A stretch of 36,099 bases of DNA from Dehalococcoidia bacterium (GTDB taxonomy: Bacteria; Chloroflexota; Dehalococcoidia; DSTF01; WHTK01): NCBI GenBank assembly GCA_009377745.1, contig WHTK01000031.1, positions 1 through 36,099 of the forward strand. Direction: 5' to 3'. A program made the translations under genes and the position numbers. A model generated the notes under the pieces. The model made no database searches and was not told the DNA's origin. It saw only the letters and a list, made by a program, of their open reading frames with translations. Below are positions 16,369-23,795 of the stretch, one piece after another; positions within the stretch are counted from its first letter, which is position 1, and every line of letters begins with the position of its first letter.

Positions 16369-17847
16369 ATGCCAAGCGAAGGGGAGCTCCACCAGGAACG
16401 TCTCACCAAGCTGGCGCGGCTGCGCCAGCGCGGCATTGACCCCTACCCGCCACGCTACCAGCGCAGCCACAGCGCCCTCGATGCAGCAGAGGCGTTCTTG
16501 AAGTGGGAGCCGGTAAGCGAAGGTGAGCCAGCGCGGGTCAGCGTGGCCGGGCGGGTGACCGCGCTTCGCAACATGGGCAAGGCGGCGTTCCTGGACCTGC
16601 GCGACGGCTCCGGACGCATCCAGGTCTATGTGCGTCGCGATAAGGTGAGCGAGTCAGACTTCGAGACCCTGAAGGACAGCGACCTCGGCGACATCCTGGG
16701 GTCCTCCGGGTCGCTGTTTCGCACCAAGAGCGGTGAGATAACCGTCGAGGCTGAGTCCCTGACCATGCTGGCGAAGGCGCTACAGACGCCGCCGGAGAAG
16801 TGGCACGGCCTTTCGGATACGGAGCAGCGCTATCGCCAGCGCTACCGCGACCTGATGGCCAACGAGGAGAGCCGCGAGCTATTCCTGATGCGCAGCAAGG
16901 CCGTCTCTGCCATGCGGCGGTTCCTGGACGGGCGCGGCTTCATCGAGGTGGAGACGCCGATCCTGACCGATCAGGCTGGCGGCGCGGCGGCGCGGCCTTT
17001 CGTGACGCACCACAACACCCTGGACCGCGACCTCTACATGCGCATCGCGACGGAGCTGTACCTGAAGCGCCTCGTGGTCGGCGGCTTCGACAAGGTTTAC
17101 GAGATCGGCCGGATCTTCCGCAACGAGGGTCTCTCATGGAAGCACAGCCCCGAGTACACGATGCTCGAAAGCTACGAGGCCTACGCCGACTACAACGACG
17201 TTATGGCGATGACCGAGGAGATGGTCGCGTTCATAGCCGTCGAGACGACGGGCAGCGCGAAGGTGGGCGAGGGTGACGAGGCAATCGACTTCACGCCGCC
17301 ATGGCGACGCCTGAGCCTGCGCCAGGCTCTGATCGACCATTCCGGCATCGACATTGAGGTCTCATCAGACCTGGAGAGCCTGCAGACCAAGCTGCGCGAG
17401 CTGGGAATGGAGCCGGAGCGCGGCGCCAGCTGGGGCAAGCTGGTAGACCAGGTGCTCAAGGCTCAGGTGGAGCCCAAGCTGATGCAGCCGACCTTCATCG
17501 TCGACTATCCGGTCGAGCACTCACCGCTGGCGAAGCGCAAGCCGGAGGACGGGCGCTACGTTGAGCGCTTCGAGCCATCGGCGGGCGGGCTGAAGTTCGG
17601 CAACGCCTACACGGAGCTGAACGACCCGCTGGAGCAGCGGCAGCGCCTGGAGGCGCAGCTACGCCTGCGGGACGCGGGCGACGACGAGGCCGAACTGGTG
17701 GACGAGGACTTCCTGGTGGCGCTGGAGCACGGCATGCCGCCGACCGGTGGTCTGGGTATCGGCATGGATAGGCTTGTGATGCTGCTCTCAGGACGGCGGT
17801 CGATACGAGAGGTGATCCTCTTTCCGACGCTGCGGGACCGGCGCTGA
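16369..17847 (+). CDS. lysS: Lysyl-tRNA synthetase, class II
   Basis: Charges tRNA-Lys. The 492 aa comprise an OB-fold anticodon-binding domain (about 50-150, VAGRVTALRNMGKAAFLDLR) and a class II catalytic core with motif 1 (GFIEVETPILT), motif 2 (IFRNEGLSWKHSPEYTMLE) and motif 3 (GLGIGMDRLVMLLSG), ending IREVILFPTLR. All three motifs are intact. The DinB-like gene starts one base after its stop, so the genes lysS, DinB-like and HAD form one transcript. Confidence 0.97.
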   Translation: MPSEGELHQERLTKLARLRQRGIDPYPPRYQRSHSALDAAEAFLKWEPVSEGEPARVSVAGRVTALRNMGKAAFLDLRDGSGRIQVYVRRDKVSESDFETLKDSDLGDILGSSGSLFRTKSGEITVEAESLTMLAKALQTPPEKWHGLSDTEQRYRQRYRDLMANEESRELFLMRSKAVSAMRRFLDGRGFIEVETPILTDQAGGAAARPFVTHHNTLDRDLYMRIATELYLKRLVVGGFDKVYEIGRIFRNEGLSWKHSPEYTMLESYEAYADYNDVMAMTEEMVAFIAVETTGSAKVGEGDEAIDFTPPWRRLSLRQALIDHSGIDIEVSSDLESLQTKLRELGMEPERGASWGKLVDQVLKAQVEPKLMQPTFIVDYPVEHSPLAKRKPEDGRYVERFEPSAGGLKFGNAYTELNDPLEQRQRLEAQLRLRDAGDDEAELVDEDFLVALEHGMPPTGGLGIGMDRLVMLLSGRRSIREVILFPTLRDRR

Positions 17848-17848
17848 G

Positions 17849-18316
17849 GTGCCGGACCCGGCTTTCGTCTCAGCCGCCCGCGACATCTACAGCGACTCGG
17901 TGTCTGAAATGCGGCGCACCCTCGAAGGCGTCACAACCGCCGGCCTTAATTGGCGGCCCGTGGCGCAGGACGCCAACTCGCTGGCTGCGCTCGCGGTGCA
18001 TGCCATGGGCGCGACCCACAATTGGCTCTGCATCGCCTTCGGGGCGACGCTCCCGGAACGCGATCGCGCCTCCGAGTTTCGCGCGCAGGCCGAGACCGCG
18101 GATGGGTTGCTGGCCCTCGTCGATGAGTTTGCGCGCCGGTGTGACCAGCTTTTCGACGCCAATCCAGACCTGGACGGGTCGATTTTGCGCGCCACCGGCG
18201 GCGAGGGCCAGTCAACAGCCGCCTGGGCGCTCTTCCACGCGATCGAGCACCTGCGCGAGCATCTCGGTCAGCTATATCTGACGCGCCAGCTCTGGGAGCA
18301 GTCAGCTGGCCGCTGA
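17849..18316 (+). CDS. DinB-like metal-binding protein
   Basis: A 155-aa four-helix-bundle protein of the DinB/YfiT-like superfamily. Likely metal-binding histidines are in ALAVHAMGATHNW (about residues 51-58) and FHAIEHLREHLGQ near the C-terminus, which matches the family's spacing. Members include thiol transferases (bacillithiol or mycothiol S-transferases) and uncharacterised stress proteins. The start is GTG 17849, immediately after lysS. Its 3' end overlaps the proposed CTG start of the HAD gene by 11 bases. Confidence 0.8.
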   Translation: MPDPAFVSAARDIYSDSVSEMRRTLEGVTTAGLNWRPVAQDANSLAALAVHAMGATHNWLCIAFGATLPERDRASEFRAQAETADGLLALVDEFARRCDQLFDANPDLDGSILRATGGEGQSTAAWALFHAIEHLREHLGQLYLTRQLWEQSAGR

Positions 18317-18959
18317 GCTCTACGAAGCCGTCATCTTCGATATGGACGGGGTACTGGCCGACAGCGAGCCGGTTTACCACGAGGCGATGAACGTTGTGCT
18401 GGCAGGCCTGGGCAAGGAGGTCACGCCGGAGCTGCAGCGCTCGATGATGGGCCACGGCGTGGAGGATAGCTGGGCGATCATCCAGCGGGACCTGAACCTG
18501 GAGGGGCCGCTGGGCGGGCTGATCGGCCGGTACGACCGGGAGCTGTGCCGGCTGCTGGCCGAGGTGAAGTCGCCGTTGCCGGGCGTGAGGGAGCTAATCG
18601 ACGAGTTGCGGGCGCGTGGTGTGCCGATCGGGCTGGCTTCGTCGTCATGGCCGGGATGGATCGAAGCGCTGCTGGGCGGCATCGGCCTGAGCGGGTGCTT
18701 CGACGCGGTGGTGTCGGCGACGATGGTGGAGCGGTCGAAGCCGGCGCCCGACATCTACCTTTTGGCTGCTGAGCGACTGGGCGTGCCGCCGGGGCAGTGC
18801 ATCGCCATCGAGGACACGCCGACGGGGATGGCGTCGGCCAAGGGCGCGGGGATGCTGACGGTGCAGGTGCGGTCGGCCAGCACGGCGTTTGGGCCGCTGG
18901 CGGAGGCGGACATCGTTCTGGGGTCGCTGTTGGAGTTTGATTTGGGGTTGCTGGGATAG
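18306..18959 (+). CDS. HAD-superfamily phosphatase/phosphomutase
   Basis: Haloacid dehalogenase-like hydrolase of the beta-phosphoglucomutase type. Motif I is AVIFDMDGVLADSEP with the nucleophile aspartate, motif II is GLASSS, motif III has the lysine in RSKPAPDIYLLAAERLG and motif IV is AIEDTPTGMASAKGAGM. The first ATG (18342) falls inside motif I, so the start must be upstream. Between the preceding in-frame TGA (18279) and 18342 the only NTG codon is CTG 18306, 7 bases after GGGAG (18294-18298). That start gives 217 aa. It overlaps the DinB-like gene. The substrate is probably a small phosphorylated sugar. Confidence 0.88.
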   Translation: MAAELYEAVIFDMDGVLADSEPVYHEAMNVVLAGLGKEVTPELQRSMMGHGVEDSWAIIQRDLNLEGPLGGLIGRYDRELCRLLAEVKSPLPGVRELIDELRARGVPIGLASSSWPGWIEALLGGIGLSGCFDAVVSATMVERSKPAPDIYLLAAERLGVPPGQCIAIEDTPTGMASAKGAGMLTVQVRSASTAFGPLAEADIVLGSLLEFDLGLLG

Positions 18960-19097
18960 GGACGAGGCGCCTAAGACGCAACCGGAGCGTCTGGTGAACA
19001 AGCGGACGCAGACACCCTCCCGACGCCCTCCCTCAAGGAAGGATTTATTGTGGCGGGCTCGGCCTGGATACGCATCGCATCGGTTCGAGGCCGGTGT

Positions 19098-19190
19098 GTA
19101 GGGGCGCACGGCCGTGCGCCCCTACGTTGAGGTGGGCGTCGAGAGGCGTGGGTTGGCGGATGACGCCGAGGCTGGAAAGCCTCGGCTACG
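19098..19190 (-). repeat. Composite repeat B-A, copy 3 (inverted)
   Basis: On the plus strand a family A palindrome (19098-19125) precedes family B (19163-19190); read on the minus strand the order is B then A, with 65 bases between module starts as in copy 1. It lies in the gap 18960-19271, which holds no gene. Confidence 0.85.
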
Positions 19191-19271
19191 TCCTTGGGCT
19201 TGCCGTTGGTTAGACGTGCTACTACGGCATAAGGTCTGCAAGTCAGACAGGGGATCGCATAGAATCGGGGG

Positions 19272-19783
19272 ATGGAGCGGGAGAGGCACCTGACGGTCTC
19301 CGGATTTGTGGTGCACGAGGGCCGGGTGGCTCTGCACTGGCATCGGAAGATCAGGGCGTGGCTGCCGGCCGGCGGGCACATCGAGGCGGGGAGGACCCGG
19401 TGCAGGCGACGCTGCGGGAGATCGCGGAGGAGTTTGCGATTGAGGCTGAGGTGATGTCGCTGGCGCCGCGGGTGACGTACGCGGGCGGGCCGCAGCAGCT
19501 GGAGCCGCCGTTTACGATCCTGGTCTGTCCGGTGGACGGCTGTGGCCGGACGGCGGACGGCAAGGCGGTGCACATCGACAACGTCTACTTCTGCCAGGTG
19601 TTGAGCGGCTATCCGGGGATGTCTTACGACGAAGAGAACCCGATCGTCTGGCTGGATAGCGAGGCGCTGGAGAGCGGGTCGGTGGAGCGCGATGGGGTAA
19701 AGGTTGACCTGCTGCCGGACGTCAAGGCGCTGGGCATCGAGGCGGTCAGGGTGGCTTCACGGATAAAGGCCGGAGTCGTCTAG
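19272..19783 (+). pseudogene. Nudix hydrolase with a single frameshift
   Basis: The N-terminal frame (19272 to about 19390) reads MERERHLTVSGFVVHEGRVA and GGHIEAG. The second frame then gives EDPVQATLREIAEEFAIEAE and runs to 19783. Joined, they form a Nudix box GGHIEAGEDPVQATLREIAEE, complete except that the usual glycine after EE is F (quoted here as overlapping short pieces). One missing G in the run GGCGGGGAGG near 19390 explains the break, so a sequencing error or a homopolymer slip is likely. Nudix enzymes hydrolyse nucleoside diphosphates linked to another group. It ends 2 bases before serS. Confidence 0.8.
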
Positions 19784-19785
19784 GG

Positions 19786-21153
19786 ATGCTGGACCCGCGT
19801 CAGATCAGGGCGGAGCCGGAACGCCTGAAGGAGATCGTGCGGCTGCGGCGGGTTGACCCGCGCAAGGCGGACGTCGACCGGTGGCTGGAGTTGGACGAGC
19901 AGCGGCGGCGGCTGCAGAGCGAGATCGACAACCTGAACGCGGAGAAGAAGCAGGTGGCGGCGATTGGCAAGAGCGACCCGCAGGCGGCGCGCGAGAAGGG
20001 CCAGGAGCTGCGAGAGCGTTCGCGGGAAATAGACGGCCAGTTCGACGAGGTGACGCGGGAGTGGAACGCGATCCTCGAGTGGTTCCCGAACTGGATCGAC
20101 CCGGATATGCCCATCGGCGCGGGTGAGGAAGACAACGTCGAGGAGCGCGCCTGGATCCCTGTCGCGGGCTACCTGCCGCCCGAAAAGCTGGGCCGCGCCA
20201 ACGACTCGGCGAAGCACATGCCGCAGACGCCGGTGCACGCGGAGGAGACGGAATTTAAGCCGCTGCACCACACGGAGCTGGGTGAGCGTCTGGGCGGCAT
20301 AGACACGCTACAGGCTGGCAAGGTGTCGGGGTCACGGTTCGCCTACATCATCGGCGATATCGCGGTGATGCAGATGGCAATCCAGCGGCTGCTCACGGAT
20401 GAGCTGCTGAGGCGGAGCTACCAGCCGATCGTGCCGCCGCTGCTGGTGCGGGAGCGGGCGCTGTTTGGGACCTCGCACTTCCCGGAGGGGCGCGACCAGG
20501 TCTACGAGATCAAGACGGACAATGTCGAAGAACCGCTGCCGCTGTTCCTGGTGGGCTCGTCCGAACCGACGAACTTCAGCTACTTCATGGACCGGACGCT
20601 GGACGAAGCCGAGCTGCCGGTGCGGCTGTTCGCGGTGACGCCCTGCTTCCGGTCGGAGGCGGGATCGTGGGGTAAGGACGTCAAGGGCATCAAGCGGGTG
20701 CATCAATTCGACAAGATCGAGATGAACGCGGTGACGGCCGAGGGGCAATCGGCCGGCATCTACGAGGAGTTTCGAGAGATCAACGAGTGGCTGCTGCAGC
20801 AACTGGAGCTACCGTACCGCATTGTGGACAAGTGCACCGCTGACGCGGGCTATCTGGCGACGTACCGGCAGCGGGATGTCGAGGTGTGGTTGTCGGGGTC
20901 GCGCGAGTTCATGGAAGTGATGACGGATACGAACGCGACCGAGTACCAGGCGCGGCGGCTGAACATCCGCTATCGAACCGCGGAGGGCGGCGGGCTGAAG
21001 CATGCGCATACGGTCAACGACACCGGCGTGGCGATGGGCCGGCTGCTGATCGCGATTTTGGATAACTATCAGCAGCCGGACGGGAGCGTGAAGGTGCCTG
21101 AGGCGCTGAGGGGGCTGGTAGGCAAGGAGAGGCTGGCCCCGAAGCAGGGGTAG
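19786..21153 (+). CDS. serS: Seryl-tRNA synthetase
   Basis: Charges tRNA-Ser (and tRNA-Sec where present). The 455-aa protein has the N-terminal long antiparallel coiled coil (about residues 28-105: LELDEQRRRLQSEIDNLNAE and following) that grips the tRNA variable arm, then the class II core with motif 2 (TPCFRSEAGSWGKDVKG, IKRVHQFDKIE) and motif 3 (GVAMGRLLIAILDNYQ). The residues before motif 2 (LVGSSEPTNFSYF) differ from the usual LIPTAEV-like stretch, a small oddity. It starts 2 bases after the Nudix stop and is probably cotranscribed. Confidence 0.96.
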   Translation: MLDPRQIRAEPERLKEIVRLRRVDPRKADVDRWLELDEQRRRLQSEIDNLNAEKKQVAAIGKSDPQAAREKGQELRERSREIDGQFDEVTREWNAILEWFPNWIDPDMPIGAGEEDNVEERAWIPVAGYLPPEKLGRANDSAKHMPQTPVHAEETEFKPLHHTELGERLGGIDTLQAGKVSGSRFAYIIGDIAVMQMAIQRLLTDELLRRSYQPIVPPLLVRERALFGTSHFPEGRDQVYEIKTDNVEEPLPLFLVGSSEPTNFSYFMDRTLDEAELPVRLFAVTPCFRSEAGSWGKDVKGIKRVHQFDKIEMNAVTAEGQSAGIYEEFREINEWLLQQLELPYRIVDKCTADAGYLATYRQRDVEVWLSGSREFMEVMTDTNATEYQARRLNIRYRTAEGGGLKHAHTVNDTGVAMGRLLIAILDNYQQPDGSVKVPEALRGLVGKERLAPKQG

Positions 21154-21218
21154 AGGCGGGCTCAGGGGCATGGTGGAAGCCAATCAACCCGCCACCACGG
21201 CACAGCGCTGGACCGCTG

Positions 21219-21295
21219 TACCCCAGCCTGAAGGCTGGGCATTGTCTGCGGGCAGGACGGCTGCGTAGCGCTATCGCGCTGGTGCGCCTGCTGCC
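21219..21295 (+). repeat. Family C bipartite repeat, copy 1
   Basis: Hairpin 1 is TACCCCAGCCTGAAGGCTGGG; hairpin 2 starts GGGCAGGACGGCTGCG and closes with GCGCCTGCTGCC. It lies in the gap 21154-21524 after serS, with no gene. A further repeat (family F, about 21405-21434, GGTTGCTTCGCCTCG then GATGGCTCGCAA) follows in the same gap. Confidence 0.8.
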
Positions 21296-21462
21296 ATTTA
21301 GGGGTTGCACACGCTAATTCAGCGTTGGGAGTTCCAGATACGTGTCGGCCGGAAACTGGATAAGTCGCAAGGCCCGGCCTGCGACGGGACGTCGAAGGTT
21401 GCTTCGCCTCGTTGCGCGATGGCTCGCAATGGTGTTCTCGGGTCTGTGGCATAGACGTTGCC

Positions 21463-21490
21463 TTGACTTTCCGAAGGGCGGGCCTATAGT
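21463..21490 (+). promoter_or_regulatory. Sigma-70-type promoter of the GYD gene
   Basis: TTGACT (21463-21468) and TATAGT (21485-21490) are separated by 16 bases, with the start codon 35 bases downstream and a strong AGAGGAGG before it. Confidence 0.7.
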
Positions 21491-21524
21491 GAGGCCGACT
21501 CGACGGGTCTAGAGGAGGCGTTGA

Positions 21525-21818
21525 ATGGCGACTTACGTTGCGTTGCTGAAGTTCACGGATTCGGGTGTCAAGAATGTGCGCGAGGCCCCGAAAGACCTGG
21601 ACAATGCACGGCAGGCTTTCGAGGCGGCGGGCGGCGGCATTCAGCAGTACTACTTGACGCTGGGTGAGTACGACGCGGTGGCGGTCATTACGGCGCCGGA
21701 TGACGAGGCTTACACGCGGACGATGCTGATGATCGCTTCGCGGGGGCATTTGTCGTCGGTGACGTTGAAGACGCTGTCGGAGTCTCAGTTCCGGTCGGTG
21801 ATCAGCGGGCTGCCGTAG
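21525..21818 (+). CDS. GYD-domain protein
   Basis: A 97-aa single-domain protein of the GYD family (dimeric alpha-beta barrel fold). The signature is YYLTLGEYDAVAVITAPDD, where the family name motif G-x-Y/F-D is GEYD. It has good promoter and ribosome-binding signals of its own. The biochemical role of the family is not established; the fold resembles small oxygenases and ligand sensors. An octanucleotide array follows 20 bases after its stop. Confidence 0.88.
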   Translation: MATYVALLKFTDSGVKNVREAPKDLDNARQAFEAAGGGIQQYYLTLGEYDAVAVITAPDDEAYTRTMLMIASRGHLSSVTLKTLSESQFRSVISGLP

Positions 21819-21838
21819 CCACCACCCCACCCCTGCCC

Positions 21839-21910
21839 CATACGGGCATACGGGCATACGGGCATACGGGCATACGGGCATACGGGCATACGGGCATACG
21901 GGCATACGGG
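21839..21910. repeat. Octanucleotide tandem array (CATACGGG)9
   Basis: Nine perfect copies of CATACGGG in a row, directly after the GYD gene and in no gene. The perfection indicates recent expansion by slippage. Confidence 0.97.
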
Positions 21911-21958
21911 CAGCCCATCCGTTTTCTTGATTGGAATCCTGGAGGCTGGTCTGACTAC

Positions 21959-21998
21959 CACCTCACTCCAGCCCTCTCCTGGAAGGCTGAAGGAGAGG
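21959..21998. repeat. Family I inverted repeat (CCTCTCCTGGAAGG type)
   Basis: CCTCACTCCAGCCCTCTCC followed by TGGAAGGCTGAAGGAGAGG. Similar units occur at 25651-25684 inside the Lhr helicase gene and at 33075-33110 between genes. Confidence 0.6.
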
Positions 21999-22097
21999 CG
22001 TACCTGATTGTGACGGCCTCGGAGCCCCTCCATGGACGCAGACTTGGACTTGTCTCGATAACATCGGGGCTTGCACGACTGATCGAGGAGCGATTCA

Positions 22098-22898
22098 TTG
22101 AGCAACTACGGCAAAGCGGAGGCCGAGCAAGACTACAACGAAACGGGTGTCGCCTTTTACACGGCGCTGGCAGAAGAAACCGGCGGCCCGGTGCTCGAGA
22201 TAGCCTGTGGCACGGGCCGCGTAAGTATTCCAATTGCGCGCCTTGGTTTGACCGTAACCGGCCTGGACATTGCCCCTGAAATGCTGGAGCTGGCGCGCCG
22301 AAAGTCTGGCGGCCTACCAATACGGTGGATCGAGGCTGACGGGCGAGCTTTCAACCTCGGCGAGCAATTCCGCCTGATTCTCGTCGCGGGCAATGCCTTC
22401 CAGATGTTTCTAACGAACGCCGACCAGGAAGCCCTGCTGGGACGCGTCCACGCCCACCTGGACGAGGACGGTCTGTTTGCCTTCGAGACGCGTAACCCGC
22501 TCTGGGGAACGCCCCTCGATCGCGCCGATCTGGAGGCTGTGCTAGAGCGAGCCCGCCTCCGCACCGACCTTTTTACCTTCCTGGAGTCCCGCGATCAGGA
22601 AGAGGTCTGGCAGACCTACACAGACAGCAGCGGACGCGACGTGACGGAGTTTCTCAGCCAGACATACGACCATGCCGCCCAGATCCTGCACTTAACGAAC
22701 TACCATCGTTGGCGCGAAGGGGATCAGGAGCAAACGGAGATCGGGCGCGAGTCGTTGCGCTATACCTTCCCGCAGGAGCTCGCAGCGCTGCTCCACTACA
22801 ACGGTTTTACCATCATCCGGCAGTTCGGAGACTGGAATCTTGAGCCGCTGACCGCCACCAGTACGAGCATCATTGTGGTCTGTCGTAAGCGGGCATAG
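22098..22898 (+). CDS. Class I SAM-dependent methyltransferase
   Basis: Rossmann-fold methyltransferase of 266 aa. Motif I is VLEIACGTGRVSIPIAR (residues about 32-48), followed by the acidic end of strand 2 in TGLDIAPEMLELAR and motif III/IV region FRLILVAGNAFQMF. The start is TTG 22098, preceded by GAGGAG at a good distance. The C-terminal part (SQTYDHAAQILHLTNYHRW) matches the small-molecule methyltransferases that follow a Methyltransf_25 core. Substrate unknown. The next gene is convergent, 37 bases away. Confidence 0.88.
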   Translation: MSNYGKAEAEQDYNETGVAFYTALAEETGGPVLEIACGTGRVSIPIARLGLTVTGLDIAPEMLELARRKSGGLPIRWIEADGRAFNLGEQFRLILVAGNAFQMFLTNADQEALLGRVHAHLDEDGLFAFETRNPLWGTPLDRADLEAVLERARLRTDLFTFLESRDQEEVWQTYTDSSGRDVTEFLSQTYDHAAQILHLTNYHRWREGDQEQTEIGRESLRYTFPQELAALLHYNGFTIIRQFGDWNLEPLTATSTSIIVVCRKRA

Positions 22899-22935
22899 AG
22901 CCGGCCGGGACGAACGGACGATGGACAGGGACCGT

Positions 22936-23418
22936 CTAGCGCAGGGGGTTGATGTCGATGGTCTTGAGACCGGTGATGTTGCGCCAGGTGCGGACGGCGA
23001 CGTCTTTGATCTTGGCCTTCTTGAGCAGGCGCTTGGCCTGGGCGGCGTGGCCGGCGGGGACGTAGAGGAAGAACTGGACGCCTTCGAGGCGAGCCTCGAT
23101 GGCCCAGACATTCTCGGCGTTGTCGTCGGTGAGCATGTCGGGGGTTACAACTTCGGCGAGCATGACGGGTAGCTTTTCGGGCCACTGGAGGACGACGATG
23201 TCGGGCTCAAGCTCGCGGCCGTAGTTGGTGTAGATCTTCTGCTCGGTCTCAGGCTCGTTGACGAAGGTGCGGAAGTGGGGATAGTCGGGCGTGGGGAAGG
23301 GGAAGAGCTGCTCGGCGATGTTGCGGACGGCCTGAAGGTGGGCGTCCTCGTAGACCTTGGCGCTGGGGCGAGACATGGCGCCGCTGAGCTGGCGTTCGTC
23401 GACGATTTCCCTGACCAC
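22936..23418 (-). CDS. Hypothetical protein, possible PD-(D/E)XK-like fold
   Basis: I do not recognise the family. GTG 23418 lies 8 bases after AGGAGG (23427-23432) and gives 160 aa starting VVREIVDERQLSGAMSRPS; the much longer open frame upstream runs through simple repeats and is not protein-like. The middle reads RELEPDIVVLQWPEKLPV followed by MLAEVVTP, a PD...E-x-V pattern as in restriction-nuclease-like folds, but without the usual lysine, so activity is doubtful. The C-terminus (RLLKKAKIKDVAVRTWRN) is basic. It has no operon partner. Confidence 0.75.
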   Translation of the reverse strand: MVREIVDERQLSGAMSRPSAKVYEDAHLQAVRNIAEQLFPFPTPDYPHFRTFVNEPETEQKIYTNYGRELEPDIVVLQWPEKLPVMLAEVVTPDMLTDDNAENVWAIEARLEGVQFFLYVPAGHAAQAKRLLKKAKIKDVAVRTWRNITGLKTIDINPLR

Positions 23419-23542
23419 GTGCGTTGCCTCCTGAGCGAGCTTTGTTCCTAGGTGAAATAGTAGCGGGGCGAAAGCTGAGGGTCTAGTTGGAGGTGAGGAG
23501 TTGGAGGTTGGACTGAGTGCAGGGGTAGGGGTCGAAGCATTT

Positions 23543-23585
<43 letters not shown>

Positions 23586-23586
23586 A

Positions 23587-23664
23587 TACCCCAGCCCTGA
23601 AGGCTGGGGCATTATTAGCGGGCAGGACGGCCGCGCGGCGCGATAGCGCCGCTGCGTCTGCTGA
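23587..23664 (+). repeat. Family C bipartite repeat, copy 2
   Basis: TACCCCAGCCCTGAAGGCTG then a second hairpin with stem GGCGC / GCGCC around GATA, where copy 1 has AGCGC / GCGCT around TATC. The paired change keeps the stem. Confidence 0.8.
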
Positions 23665-23795
23665 GATGGGCGAGAACGTTTTGAGGATAATGAGGGAAGG
23701 TGGGTCCAATTGTCGGGGGCGTGGTGAAAAGGCCGTGGTGGATGGAGATATACCGCGAGCTGGACCCACGGAATGCGATACGCAGACGAGGTGGG

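Noticed and set aside
21839..21910. CRISPR array
   Set aside because: Units are 8 bases with no spacers. No cas gene is present, and the other repeats are palindromic and dispersed.
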